A DNA stretch of 64,000 nt from Rallus limicola (taxonomy: Eukaryota > Chordata > Aves > Gruiformes > Rallidae). A program made the position numbers and the translations under genes. The stretch spans positions 62,273,439-62,337,438 of the forward strand of contig JAKCOZ010000003.1 in assembly GCA_022605955.1 (NCBI GenBank), read 5' to 3'. Below, in pieces: positions 47,817 to 59,806 of the stretch. Under the pieces are notes generated by a model. The model was not told the origin of the DNA. It did not search any database and saw nothing but the letters and a program-made list of their open reading frames with translations. Every line of letters begins with the position of its first letter. Position 1 is the first letter of the stretch.

Positions 47817-48412
47817 TCATAGAATCATAGAATGGTCTGGGTTGGAAGGAACCCCAAGGATCATAGAGCTCCAACCCCCTTGCCACAGGCAGGAACACCA
47901 ACCTCCAGGCCTGGATCTACACAAGGTTGCCCAGGGCCCCATCCAACCTGGCCCTGAACACCTCCAGGGACGGGACATCCACCACCTCTCTGGGCAGCCT
48001 GTTCCAGCACCTCACCACTCTCTCTGTAAAGAACTTCCCCGTAATATCTATTCTAAACCTTCCTTCCTTTAGTTTCAATCCATGCCCCTTGTCCTGCCAT
48101 TGTCTGCCCTTTGAAAAAGCTGATTCCCCTCCTGTTTCTCTGCTCCCTTCAGGGACTGGAAGGCTGCAATGAGATCCCCCTGCAGCCTTCTCTTCTCTAG
48201 GCTGAACAAGCCCAGCTCCCTCAGCCTCTCTTTGTAGGGGAGGTGCTCCAGCCCTCTGATCATCTTTGTGGCCTCCTCTGAACCCTCTCCAACAGTTCCC
48301 CATCTTTCTTGTACTGGGAGCCCCAGCTCTGGACACAGGACTCCAGCTGGGGCCTCACGAGGGCAGGGCAGAGAGGGACAATCCCCTTCCTGTCCCTGCT
48401 GGCCACCTTTGT
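47817..48412 (-). mobile_element. CR1 retrotransposon 3' fragment, about 0.6 kb
   Basis: An antisense CR1 copy beginning on the + strand with TCATAGAATCATAGAATGG (two terminal octamers preserved). It runs through the full 3' UTR and about 500 bases of ORF2 to a CCCTGCTGGCCACC landmark. It is the best preserved member of the subfamily also seen at 4.6 and 39.9 kb. The preserved tail suggests a relatively recent, 5'-truncated insertion. Confidence 0.95.
47917..48336 (-). pseudogene. CR1 ORF2 C-terminal remnant
   Basis: On the - strand one frame reads GRFRIDITGKFFTERVVRCW, NRLPREVVDVPSLEVF and ARLDGALGNLV before its stop, the usual C-terminus of CR1 ORF2. The preceding segment ([20 protein letters not shown] then [18 protein letters not shown]) lies in another frame at 48075-48263, so at least one frameshift breaks the coding sequence. 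No polymerase motifs are included. Confidence 0.88.
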
Positions 48413-49578
48413 GAGGTCTGTTGCAGGTGATCAGATGATGGAGCCAGCAGAGGATCCTAAATATGATTTTTCATGGGGTCAACCAAAATCAGCTGAGTGT
48501 TTATAATACTGCAAGTAAAGGAAGAAAACCATACGGTCACTGCCTCAGCCACTGAGGCCTTTCTAGTAAGCAAAATGTTGTAGGTTTAGCCCCCCAATGT
48601 ACCTATCTGTTACCAGGATTTGCTACTGCAAAGCATGCTTACTGCCACAGAAACAGCAGAGGCACTTTGTTGGGGTTCTCATTTATTCTGCTTCACAGTT
48701 CTTAAGCATCACATACAAGGCATTTACAGAAGAGACTGCCTCTGGTATCCAGTAGCATCCTCTCCAGAGGAATGTGGAAGAGTGATGGCTCTGCATGCTT
48801 TTCCCACCAGACCCTGCTGCAGAGGTGATGCTGTCAGAGCTGCTCTGACAGCTTTGTCACAGCGTGGTCAGGAGAGAAGATGCAGCTTGCTTTCCCTTAT
48901 ATCTTACTGGACCCTGGAGACCTGGTAGGAAGAAACCTTGTTTCTGTCACTGGGCTGTGCCAGTGTGACTTGAGGTGCCTGGGGAACAGATGCAGGGAAT
49001 AGAAAAAGTACCAGCTTGAGTTGTTTTTTCTCTCTCTCCTCATTTTTTATCCTTGTGAGCTCCAAGTCAGGATATGTCCCCTCAATCACATTGCTTTCCT
49101 GGGTTGTGTATTGGGTGATCAGAAAATGATGATTCTTCTCCTCGTTCTCCCAGTGAACAGGCTCCCCAAGGTGAGGCTCCCCAAGACAGCTCAACAGATC
49201 TCAGTGCACTAAAAATTCAGCTTAAGTGCCACGGACAAGGCTGTCAGCCCCTGGGCTTCTTCCACATTTCTGGTGGTGCTGACCTGGTGAGAAGTTACAG
49301 GGTTTTTTATGCCCCAAATATGGCATTGCCCTTCCCTTTACCTGGCAAGTGCAGCTGTTCCCAGCCACAAAGGCCTGTGGAAAGCAGAGTATTTTCTGCA
49401 ACCCTTTCATGCTGCTCACAGGTTTTCCCAGTCCTGTTGGAGCACTGAGTGTGCCAGCATTGGTGGGCTGGGGAGACTGACGGGAAATCAGAGTGCTAAA
49501 GCTGCTTCTGTTTGGATCTTGGCAATAGCTGGGCTTTTTCCAGCACATTGTGCATGAGAAAAAGACTGTAGGTCTGAA

Positions 49579-49624
49579 TGTACATGCTTGTGTGTGTGTA
49601 CATCTGTGTGTACATGCACACACT
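49579..49624. repeat. TG/CA simple repeat with ACATG interruptions
   Basis: Alternating TGTGTGTGTGTACATCTGTG followed by TGTACATGCACACAC. The TACATG words at both ends make it partly self-complementary. Confidence 0.8.
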
Positions 49625-49995
49625 CCAGGGCTCCTTCACCCACCCTGCACCTGCTTGAATCTATTGCCTTGGGGAAACCGGCACCTCACTCCCACTCCCC
49701 ATCTCCTGCAGACGCCTCAGCCCATGTGTTCAGAGAGAGTTTCTGGTGTTGCATCACATCAGAGTTGTCTTCAGGACAGCTAATCCCGTCACCTTTTTCT
49801 CTGTCAGCAAGGTAATTTGAGATACAGTATGACCTGAAACTTGCTGATGCTTGTATGGAAATAAATCATAAGTCAGAGAAGACCAGAGTTGTTGCTCCCA
49901 GCCGTGCATGCAGTTGGTTGGTAATGGAAATCTGTGTTCATGATTCAAAACAGATTATGAACAGGAAAATTAGTTTCTTTGCAAAAATGCATAGC

Positions 49996-50028
49996 CAAAA
50001 AAAACCCAACCCAAACCAACCCAAAACA
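49996..50028. repeat. A/C-rich CCCAAC/CCAAAC simple tract
   Basis: An A run followed by CCCAACCCAAACCAACCC, an irregular A/C repeat. It is not the vertebrate telomere unit. Confidence 0.8.
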
Positions 50029-50402
50029 CTAAAGCAAGCTTGTAGCTCTGCAAAGCCTCTCTGATATCCCACCATGCCTTAAGATAACAAATGCCTGTTC
50101 TTCATATCTTTTGCTCTAAATTGGAGTGTTCAGGGTGTGTTTCTGTGCACAGCCTACCGCCTGCTCCATGGGCAGATCTGTGGTACCCAGCTAGCATCTC
50201 CCTGCTGCCATCTTCTCTCCCCTTCACCTCTACCTGTCCACCCAGTCCTTTAAAAACAATTGAAATTGCCACAGAGTCTGACAAGGTTTTTAACAGGGGA
50301 AAAAAGCTGACCCTCCTCACTCCACTTTTTCCTCATTAAATTCAACCCATTTTGCTGTGCTTAAGCATCTGTGTACATAAGTTAAAGCCTGCTGTAAATC
50401 TT

Positions 50403-50420
50403 AATTATCAAAAGATAATT
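50403..50420. repeat. Perfect 7-bp inverted repeat
   Basis: AATTATC-AAAA-GATAATT forms a hairpin with a 4-base loop. The 14-base word ATCAAAAGATAATT inside it recurs on the opposite strand at 50900-50913. Confidence 0.8.
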
Positions 50421-52732
50421 CAAACCAAAGTCAGAACCGGGAGGAACCATACATCATTGAAACACCTACCATTTTAGCTGCCTGCACTCCCTGTGCAGTC
50501 TGGTTTCTGTCTTAATTTCCTCAGGCAGGGAACTACATGTCTTCTATATACACACACACGCTAGTCCCTTAGTGCTTCTCCAAGAAAGCCTTGCTTGCTG
50601 CGGGCTGTTTCTCTCTTTTCTTCTTCTTGTACAACTCTTCTGTTCCTTTCGTCTCACCTCCAGCTCCCGTCAGGCAGCCAAACAGGTACCTACACAACAA
50701 TAAACCTTATGTTTGTATGCAGCTGGTGATTTTCGCTCACACATGTGGATGTCTCAAGTGAACCTGAACGTGTGTGCACTGTGACTCAACACAAACCTGA
50801 CCCAGGCATCCACGGGACACAGAAATTATGATAATTCTTGCACTGCTTTTGCTTGTCTCCTCCCTTTTGTCTCAGAAAGGCTGTAGAAAATCCTTAGCTA
50901 ATTATCTTTTGATGAGTAAATACAAGCCAGGATTTGTCTTCCCTTCAGTGTATACAGCTGGCCATCCAGGAGGGAGGTAAAAATGTTGGTCTGCCAGAAT
51001 TTCTGCCTCAGTAGGTCACTTAGGAGAGTGGGTCAAGATAGCAGGTGCAGCTTTGCCAGCAATCTCATTTAGTGCTACGGTGCTGAGAGCAGGCAGCTGG
51101 GAGGCAGAGTCAGAAACCTCCCCCGCCTGCTGTTTGGGAGGGGGGTGGGGGTGCCGTTCATTTGCCAATCAATGAGATCTCATTAGCTACTGCAAGACAG
51201 AAAAGCCGAGTCTTCACAAGATGAGTAACATGGATTTAGACACAGGCTCTGATGTTCAAAGCCCAGATTATACCTGCCCCCCTTTCACTTAGAGTCCCTT
51301 TATAAGCCCCCCCAAAAGCAGGGTCACTCCTTGCTCAGGCCAGCAGTGTGTTATCACCCATCCTGTCCTCTTTGGGGCTGGCTGTGGTCTGGCAGTGAGC
51401 AGTGCTGGGATGATGGCTTGCATTAGCAAACGTCTTCCAAACATTGCTGCCCCACATGTTGTCCTGACAAAGGCTAACAAAGATGTAGAATACATCAGCA
51501 TTGAAGTACTAAGCCACGTTTCATTGACATAAAAGTTCTATGTTAAGAACTGTTACCATCTGTACCTGTGCATTTGGTATCTTCAGCTCCAGTCAGGCTT
51601 TCCCTGAGTCCCTTTGAGCTCCCTGCCACTGGAACTGCCACTCCTTTGGCAGAGGCTTCAGCTCAGCAGGGCACACAACTGATTTCCACCTGGGGGGCTC
51701 TGAGGTTTGGGTTGACATCTTGTCCCCCAGTCCTGCTTCCCTTCCTGCAGCATTCAATGCAGCGGCAGCCAGCAGCCATGTCTTCCAAGCCTCTTTCTCA
51801 GGGATTTCAGGGGAAAATAAGTTTTCTCTGGCCAGTCATGTTTTTCTCTGCCATTTGAGGCGTGTCTGTATTTTCCACCAGTATCTTTGAGAGGTAGAAG
51901 TAAAAGGCCAAACCCTCAGCCCTGCACCTGTAAGGAGGAGGACATGAAGGAACTTAAAATAGCTGGCCATGGCATCCCACCACACCCTCCACCATCCTCT
52001 ACTGGCTGGCACTGAGAGGCCTACCAGAGAAAGGAGTCAGGGCAGGAAAGGGCTTATTCATTTGTGATCATTTGAGACTAATCACTTACCCCAGTTATGA
52101 TTTCTCTATCAAAGCAGGGTCTGAGCTAGAGCAAGAAGGTGGCAGCATCCCGTCCCCTCTTGCCAAGGCACCCCACAAGTGGCAGATGGCAGCACCCACT
52201 GAGCCCTTGTTCTTCAGAGCATGCGGCAAAGGACACGAGCCAGAGATTAAGCCATAAGCTCTCTCTAAACTCTTGGGAGAAAGAAAGAAAGAAGAAAGGA
52301 GTTCTGCTCCTCCTTAGGGCAGGTTGCCCACTTGGATCCAGATAAGAGCAGCATGGCTATCAAAATGACAGGCTGGGCTTTTTGAAACAGTACTTGTGAA
52401 GTCTGTGCCTGCCCTAGATAAACCTTGCCTGCCTCTCCACACTGTCTATTGAGGCTTCAGAAGAGAGGTGCAGGAGCCTTTGAGCTGCACTGGGTATAAC
52501 AAACTGGCTGCAATGCTGCACTGTCCCCAAGGGTCACCATGCCCCAGGGATCTGGCAGCAGCCCCAGGTGCCACACAGACAATTTTTCAGGTGCTTCTGC
52601 AGCAGGAGAGAGAAGTGTTGGGGTATGCCACACACGAGGGCTCACACAGAGATCCCTGACCCTGCTCCAAGAGGAAATGTACTAAATTAGGGGCTACCAT
52701 CCCTCTGAAACAGAATTACAGCAAATCTAATT

Positions 52733-52785
52733 AGAATGGTTTGGGTTGGAAGGGACCTCAGACTCAAAGATCATCTAGTTCCAAC
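52733..52785 (-). mobile_element. CR1 3' tail, about 50 bp
   Basis: AGAATGGTTTGGGTTGGAAG, GGACCTCAGACTCAAAGATC and TAGTTCCAACA are the reverse complement of the last 50 bases of a CR1 element. Such a short remnant indicates extreme 5' truncation at insertion or later loss. Confidence 0.85.
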
Positions 52786-55372
52786 AATTATTGGAACAAT
52801 TAAAATTCAATTAATGAAAGCTTAATCAGCATACTGGTTAATCATAAACTTATTAAATAACTAATTGAGCTCTAAGGCTGTTTGTCTTATTTCCAGACAA
52901 TGGCAGCCTCGCTAAGGGAGAGATCAGGTCAGTAATCCTGTTATGGGAGACGGTTTGCTGTACGTGACGGTGCTCTGGCTGAGCTGCTGCGGATCCAAGT
53001 GCCCAGGACTAGGGCTGGTAAATTGAATAGTAGGGAGAAGCACCCTGGCTTTTACACATCCTGCTCTCCCATAGAGATTCGTAGTAAATAGGCAATTCAT
53101 CCACTGAAAGTCCTCTTCTGGGGAGCAGAGTATTTGGAGGGCAACATGCTAAGTTTGTAACACTCCTTCCATTTTCCAGGGAAGAAGACAGCAGGCATCT
53201 TACTGGAGAGCAGGGATTTCTCAAATCGGGGTGGGGTGAAGAGGTATCCATCCATCCAGTGTGTTAATCAGCCTGCTTGCCTTTCTCCATCTGCTTTCAT
53301 TTCATTAGACAGGAAATAGGGAATTTTGTTTAAAAGATGCATGGTGCTGTGGAAACTTGGTGCAGCAGATGATAACACAGAATGGATCCAATATATGACA
53401 TTTTGCTGCTGAAACATGGCTGGGACTGCCAGCTGCTGTCCAGTCCTGGGAACTAAAGAAGTCCAAGGGTCCTTTCCGAGCAGTCAGGGGGCTGTGAGTC
53501 CCTTAGCGCTTCTGTCCTTATTTGTTTTGGCTACTAGAGGGGAACTCAACAAGTCATTCCAAGCAGTGGTATCTGCCAACCAGTAAATTTTTCCCAATTA
53601 CAACATATTAAAAATAATTTCAGTCTGTATTTTGTATAGGCCATAAAGCACATGCTCTCTGCCATAGACCAGTCATTTAGTGTGTATTTTAGACTCATGC
53701 AAGCATGGACATTTTGATAAAGTGCGAATTCAGTTCAAGCCTACTTATGTCAGACTCTGTTCTAGTGGTTTTTATACAAATATGCACTATATGGTGAATT
53801 CCTGTGTAACTGAAGGCTGTGAGTATTCAGCTAAGCAAGCTTTCACTGTTTCTGTCCTAAATACACATCACACTACATGCATCAGTGACCTTAATGCTTC
53901 TTCACAGAACATCAAGACCCATAACAAATGTGATGTGGGCACTAATACCAACTGTTTAGCTGGTAGATCGTGTCTTTAGCATAACTCAGGCTTATGATGA
54001 AGAGAGCTACTTAAATTATTATTTTCTCCTGATACAACTTACAGCAGAGTAAAGCAAATGGCTTTGACTTAAAACTGTGTTCAGCTGAGTAGAAATGATG
54101 AGGGGGCATTTGCAGAGGTTTTTTCCAGGTGAAATAATTTAATTCTCTCTGACCCTTTAGAATGTGTTAAGGGAGAGAGTCGCTCAGTTTTATGGATTAT
54201 ATTTTGTATAGTTCATTTTACAAATGGAAAGTTTTTAGCTGGGTTTGTCAGGATGTAAACACTTGCCCAGATATCTAGCACTGTTCTTCTGGTGGGCAGG
54301 AATACTTTTCTTTGAAAATGCCAAATTAATCCCCTTCTGAAGGAAAATGTGAAAAACAAAACAAAAGCTGACGCTGTTCAGATATTCCAGTTTTTGGCAG
54401 TAATAAACAAAATCCTTATATGCAATCTTTTTGCAGTCAATAGGTATAAAAGTATCAATCCTTAAGAAAATAAGTGAAAAGTCTGAATCACAGCAAAACG
54501 TCCTTGTGAGCTGGGAGCTGTGGCAATAGATGCCTTTGAAATCAATACAGAAAGATGTTCAAAGATGAAGAAAGATGAATTGCTGCCTGCTGCTACATAA
54601 TCACACCCGTCTAAATAAAATGGCTGCAGAGACAGCTCAGGCAGAGGACGGAGAGCCAGGAATCCCAGCTCTCTGCTCCCCTGCTGCCACAGATGCTCTG
54701 CATGGCTTTAAGGTAAACAGTTAAATGGTTTCTCCCAGCAGTAAAATGTAACTTGCTGTTTTACAGAGATGATTCATAATTATGTCATGCCATGAAGAGG
54801 TAAGACTTTGTGATCAGAATAGTAATATTCTTTTTTTTTTTTTTCCCTTAAGGAGTACAACCTTAAGGTTTTCTCTGCTGACTTGCTAACTGCTCTGGGT
54901 ACCCTGCTCTGCCTGCTGTGCATCAAACCAACAGTGGCTATAAACAGAGAAGTCATTCCTACCTGTAATCACACGAGAGGCAGATAACTGAGCTTTGGGG
55001 CTGGAATACTGTAGCTAGGGAAATGGGGACATAAGCCACTTTTGGAGATGCTTGTGGTGTAAGTAGATGATAGCTTTGGTCAGGAGCAGAGCCCTCGTTT
55101 ACCTGTCCTCCTCATGTGTTAAGGAATAGCATGGAGCTTTGTTGTGTGGTTTCTGGAGGGAAGTGCAAAAGTCAGACCACCAAAAACCTCTCCATAACTT
55201 GGGCAGGCAGCACCCTAGATGAGTGTTACACCAGGATGAGCCCTGCATTGCTGTGTGTGTAATTCACTAACTGCTTGTTGTAGTAGCTCCTGTACAAAAA
55301 GTTAAAGGCAGCACCATTGAATGTCACAAACATTGTCTGTGTACTCCACAGGTCATTTACCAGTTATTTGTT
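52786..55372. other. Intron-like stretch, nothing recognised
   Basis: AT-rich non-coding DNA with a run of fourteen T at 54831-54844. A stop-free frame at 53680-53979 lacks an ATG start and was not accepted as a gene. Confidence 0.6.
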
Positions 55373-55980
55373 GTAGAATCAGGATTGTTTGGGTTGGGAG
55401 AGACCCAGATGAGGTCTCAAGAGAGCAGAGTAGAGGGGTAGAATGCCCTCCCTTAACCTGCTGGTCACGCTTCTTTTGATGCAACACAGGATACTGTTGG
55501 CTTTCTAGGCTGCACGTGTGCATTGCCAGCTCATGTTGAGCTTCTCATCAATCAACACCTCCAAGTCCTTCTCCTCAGGGCTGCTCTCAATCTGTTCCCT
55601 GTCAAGCCTGTAGTTGTGCTTGGGGTTGCTTCGAACCCCTTGGCTTTGGTGAACTTCGTGCAGTTCACACAGGCCCACCTCGCCCGCCCGTCAAGATCCC
55701 TCTGGATGGCATCCCTTCCTTCCAGCGTGTCACAGCACCACACAGCTTGGTGGTGGTGTCAGACTTGCTGAGGGTGCACTGTCCTCACTGTCCAGTGTCA
55801 CTGACAGCGCTGGTCCCAGCACTGACCCCTGGAACGCCACTCGTCACTGGTCTGCACTTGGACATCGAGCCAGTGACTGCAGTCCTTTTGAGTGCAACCA
55901 TCTAGCCAGCTCCTTACGCTGTCCAGCCAATTCCTGATTCACATGGCCTGTCCTGAACAATCAACACTGATGCCATGTAC
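55373..55980 (-). mobile_element. Old CR1 fragment with internal deletion
   Basis: The + strand opens with GTAGAATCAGGATTGTTTGG, a CR1 3' end in antisense. After about 35 bases it jumps to the CR1 region GATGAGGTCTCAAGAGAGC and on through CTTGCTGAGGGTGCACTG to CACTCGTCACTGGTCTGCAC. The terminal ORF2 segment that normally lies between is missing. Divergence is higher than in the 40 and 48 kb copies. The right boundary is approximate. Confidence 0.88.
55552..55743 (-). pseudogene. CR1 reverse transcriptase fragment
   Basis: A short - strand frame reading [20 protein letters not shown] then [13 protein letters not shown]. This matches the CR1 reverse-transcriptase region after the catalytic motif (typically ...IQRDLDRLEKWA...NKAKC...). 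It is broken by frameshifts on both sides. Confidence 0.75.
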
Positions 55981-57394
55981 ATATCAGCTTGAAGCCCTAT
56001 TCCCTATATTCAGAGCAGGAGGCTGGCCACAGACGGATCCTTTTTTGTTTCTGCTGCCTGTTTAGAAAAAAATTGCTTTTCTTTTACCCTTCTTTGTGAT
56101 GCAGAGAGGCACAGCCATCAGCTATGCTCAAGCCACTCACGTGGTCACACTTACACTCTCCAAATCTCTCCAGGGATCACAGCCCTCACTGGGACCAGTG
56201 CAGCCCCAGCACACGGCTTTCTTATACCCCCCTTTCCATGCAGCCTGCAGGCTAAACCCCCATTGATGTACGTACCCTGAAACCTCTCCAAGAAGTGACA
56301 CAGTCATCGCTGACAAATACTTTCTGTCAGAGGTGAAAGGTGGTGAAGGTTTTGGTTTTAACTAGATGCATGCTAATGTCCTTGAGCTAAATGATGCAAG
56401 TGAGCTGAAATCAGGACTTGAGCTTGAAGTGGAACTTGTAGTCAGCACTTTGTGCTTTCTCCTTCGTTTGCTCACCCCTCTGTTCATCATTCAGCGGGAT
56501 CTGAACAGACAGATTAATTTTATTTACTGTGTCGTTTCAATTCTCAGCTTGCTTGAGAATGTAGAATTCATCAGGGAATCACTGCAATCCTCAGCCTTTG
56601 AAACAGTTCAGCTGACAGTGGGGAACAGGGTAGCAAATACATCCCAAAATCTCATCTCATAGACCTTGAAGATGGAAAAATACAATTCTGTCGCACAAGA
56701 TTAATTTATCTTTGTCTTACCACTGCAGCAAATCCCCTGGACCCACACAGCACTGTTCCCATAGCAGGAAGCTCCATCTCCTTCTGGTCATGCAAGTTTA
56801 CAAGCAATTTAGTTAGCGAGGTTCAGCCAACCTCTCTCAGCAAAGAGAGAGGAGCAGTCAGCATCTGCATCCTTTGAATCCACAGGGCAAAGGAAGGAAA
56901 TCTGCATTGTCTGCTATGGTGTTTGTGCCAATCAGGCTGCCTCAGTTGAGGGAGATGCTTGTAGTCAAGCATGGTACCAGTGAGAAGTGATAGCATTCTA
57001 AATCACTCTCCACTCCCCACTGTCCAACCATAGCCAGAATCACTCACTCTCTTGGGACAAATGGGAACTGTGGGTTTGGAGATATTTGAACCTCAAAATA
57101 GCTGTTCAGTGTGGTAGAGGGTGATGTTCACCAAACTCCTGGGTTGTCTGCTTTGCCTGATACTGCAAAAGAAGCCGTTTGCAGGAGACTTTTGCCATTT
57201 CTGGTTTGGGGCAGAGTGTAGTCAAAACCAGTGCATCCCTACATGGCAGCATCTACTAAAGGAACAGTTCAGCATTTCATTTTTAAAAACAAGGAAAATG
57301 TTAATAAAACTGGTTATGATTTCATTTAAATAGCAAAATCAGAAGAGCGATTGTAACATTTTACTCAAGTCTGATTTTTAATGTAGACACATTT
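55981..57394. other. Intron-like stretch with one protein-like open frame
   Basis: Non-coding between two CR1 copies apart from a 98-codon frame described separately. No other feature was recognised. Confidence 0.55.
56366..56662 (+). CDS. Unrecognised 98-codon ORF (doubtful)
   Basis: ATG at 56366 to TAG at 56662. The product is balanced in composition, with an acidic N-terminal third (LKSGLELEVELVV), a hydrophobic stretch (STLCFLLRLLTPLFII) and a polar C-terminus. T at -3 makes a weak start. No flanking promoter or splice signals are evident and I do not recognise the sequence. A frame this long can easily arise by chance in a window of this size. Confidence 0.1.
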   Translation: MHANVLELNDASELKSGLELEVELVVSTLCFLLRLLTPLFIIQRDLNRQINFIYCVVSILSLLENVEFIRESLQSSAFETVQLTVGNRVANTSQNLIS

Positions 57395-58530
57395 ATAGAA
57401 TCATAGAATCGTTTTTGTTGGAAGACCTCTAAGATCATCCAGTCCAACCATTAACCTTGTACTGCCCAGTCTATCCCTAAACCATGTCCCTCAGCACCAC
57501 ATCTACATGACTTTTAAATATGTGCAGGGATGGGAACTCCAGCACTTCCCTGAACAGGGTGTTGCAGTGACTGACAACTCTTTCTGTGAAGAAATATTTC
57601 CTAATGGCCACTGTAAACCTGCCTGCTGCAATATGAGGTCATCTCCTTTTGTCTGGTCACTTGTAAGAAACCAGCACCCACCTGGCTACACCCTCCTTTC
57701 AGGGAGTTACAGAGAGTGATAAGGTCTCCCCTCAGCCTCCTCTTCTCCAGGCTGAACATCCCCAGCTCCCTCAGCTGCTCCTCACAGGATTTGCCCTCCA
57801 GCCCCTTCCCCAGCCTGGCTGCCCTTCTCTGGACTCGCTCCAGGACCTCAGTGTCCTTCTTGTGGGGAGCAGCCCAGAACTGGACACAGCACTCGAGGTG
57901 CAGCCTCACCAATGTTGAGTACAGGGGCAGAATCACCTCCCCAGACCTACTGGCCACACTATTTTTGACACAAACCAGGATGCTGTTGGCCTTCCTGGCC
58001 ACCTGGGCACACTGCTGACTCATGTTCAGTCTGCAGTCACCCAACACCCCCAGGTCCTTCTCCGCCTGACAGCTCTCCAGCCAGTCTCCCCCCAGCCTGT
58101 AGCACTGCAGAGGGTTGTTATGTCCCACATGCACTTGGCCTTGTTGATCCTCATCCTGTTGGTCTCAGCCCATTTGCCCAGCCTGTCCAGATCCCTCTGA
58201 AGAGCCTCCCTACCCTCAGGCAGATCAACCCTTTGTCCCAGCTTAGTGTTGTCCGAAAACTGACTGAGGGAGCATTCAATCCCTTCCTGCAGGTCACTGA
58301 TAAATATGTTGAACAAGACTGGACCCACGACTGAGCCCTGGGGAACACCACTCCTGACTGGTCTCCAGTTGGATTTAGCTCCATTCACCACCACCCTTTG
58401 GGCCCGGCCATCCAGCCAGATTTTCACCCAGTTGAGGGTCCACCTGTCCAGGCCAGTGGCAGCCAGTTTCTCAATCAGAATGCTGTTGAGAAACCATGTC
58501 AAAGGCATTGCTGAAGTCCAAATGTTAGGT
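57395..58530 (-). mobile_element. CR1 retrotransposon, longest copy, about 1.1 kb
   Basis: An antisense CR1 copy starting on the + strand with TAGAATCATAGAATCG and running through the 3' UTR, the whole C-terminal ORF2 region and the reverse-transcriptase palm to about the AGGCATTGCTGAAGTCCA segment. It is 5'-truncated like nearly all genomic CR1 copies. It belongs to a different subfamily from the 40/48 kb pair, with a different 3' tail, and shares its coding region with the sense copy at 9.1 kb. Confidence 0.95.
57601..58530 (-). pseudogene. CR1 reverse transcriptase remnant, catalytically dead
   Basis: The - strand frame from 58553 to 58026 holds reverse-transcriptase landmarks in order: [40 protein letters not shown] (the conserved GVPQGSVLGP-type box) and [11 protein letters not shown]. 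The catalytic box is normally F/Y-A-D-D; here it reads F-S-D-N (GAC AAC, codon pair at 58248-58253), so the second aspartate is lost. A frameshift near 58130 moves the open frame to 58134-57601 ([48 protein letters not shown]), which itself stops before the normal C-terminus. No working enzyme can be made. Confidence 0.92.
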
Positions 58531-59664
58531 CCATTCTGCTTTACACGCTCCATTGCTGGTTTCCCTCATCCCAAAACAGCTAGGCATATCCCACAGCTGA
58601 ACAGGTAACCATTTTAAATTGCACTAATACAGTGGTGCTTGAAGTTATTCATTAGAGATGTAGCAGGTCCCAGTGGTAAAGAGGCAGTTCAGCCCCTCTC
58701 AGCTTAGACACAGCTTTCTCTGACTGGGGTTGGTTCCCTGTGTGAGCGTGCTCCATTTGTTAGTATCCAACTATTTGTCCATTCTCTGACACATCCTAAA
58801 TCAGAGCAGGGTAGGGACACTTCACTGAGTGGTTAGCGTGCTCAGGACCTCTGTGTGCAGCTATAATAGAAGACAGGACATAAAGCTGGGCCAATTATGG
58901 TCCTGATTGTGTCTGAGGCATGCCTTTCCTGTGCTCCTTTATACTTAGCTGTTATTCCTGCCTTACTGAAAGCTCTGTAAGCTTCTTTACCTGTTGTCTT
59001 GTCACCAATAGAGCTTATTTCAGATGCTTAGTGGCTCAGATGGGGTCAGTGAGCAGAGCAGACTGGTGTGAGGCTCGCACAAAGGTGGCAGTGTGCTCGT
59101 CGAGCTGATTCATCTTCTTTCTTTAAATGATTTTAAATGTCCTAAAGGGGCTAATTGTCTTAAAGATGGAGTGACACAGTGGGTAAGGAAGGAGGGGCAA
59201 GATGTGACTCGGTTGGCCAGTCCAAATGCAAGGTTGTCCCACATGCTGTGCAGAACATTACAGTGGTGTCCTGGGCCCCCTCCTCACATGCACACAGAGG
59301 AACATGCACATGTGCCACTCCATGTGGTCCTTGTCTGACACATTGTGCAGCATTGGCATAAGTGGAACTGGTGTAGCCGACTTTGCTGGTACATCAGGCT
59401 GAGAGCATAGCTGCTCTGTTCCCCAAGCTCTCTGGTGAAACAGAAGCTAATGCTGGCTTTCTCCACTCAAGCATGGAGCCAGGTAGATTAGTTTTGGTGT
59501 TTTGACCCTGGACACCAGCTGCCCACCAAAGCCACTCTATCACTGCCCTCCTCAGCTGGGCAGGGGAGAGAAGATACAACAAAAGCTCGTAAGGACTGGG
59601 AGTGATCACTCACCAATTACTGTTACAGGCAAAACAGAGAACTTGGGGAAATTAGTTTAATCTA
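58531..59664. other. Intron-like stretch, nothing recognised
   Basis: Non-coding spacer between two CR1 copies of opposite orientation. Only short chance frames are present. Confidence 0.6.
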
Positions 59665-59806
59665 TTATCTCCTTCTCTGTAGATATTCAAACCCACCTGT
59701 ATGCGTTCCTGTGTGATTTAGTCTGGATGATCCTGCTCTGGCAGGGGGGTTGGACTAGATGGTCTTTTGAGGTCCCTTCCAGTCCCTGTCATTCTGTGAT
59801 TCTATG
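59665..59806 (+). mobile_element. CR1 3'-end fragment, about 140 bp
   Basis: CTCCTTCTCTGTAGATATTC, CCTGCTCTGGCAGGGGGGTT, GGACTAGATGGTCTTTTGAG and a final CATTCTGTGATTCTATG match the terminal part of a CR1 element in sense, with the octamer-like tail kept. Confidence 0.9.

Larger units (their letters stand above)
48413..52732. other. Intron-like stretch with simple repeats
   Basis: No gene recognised. It contains TG-rich and CCAAAC-type simple tracts and a small hairpin-forming motif, listed separately. Confidence 0.6.

Noticed and set aside
53680..53979. 99-codon cysteine-rich open frame
   Set aside because: It begins on GTG, there is no ATG near the start, no regular cysteine spacing is seen and no splice context is present.
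54831..54844. Run of fourteen T as a possible processed pseudogene tail
   Set aside because: The adjacent sequence shows no spliced-gene similarity on the - strand and no target duplication.
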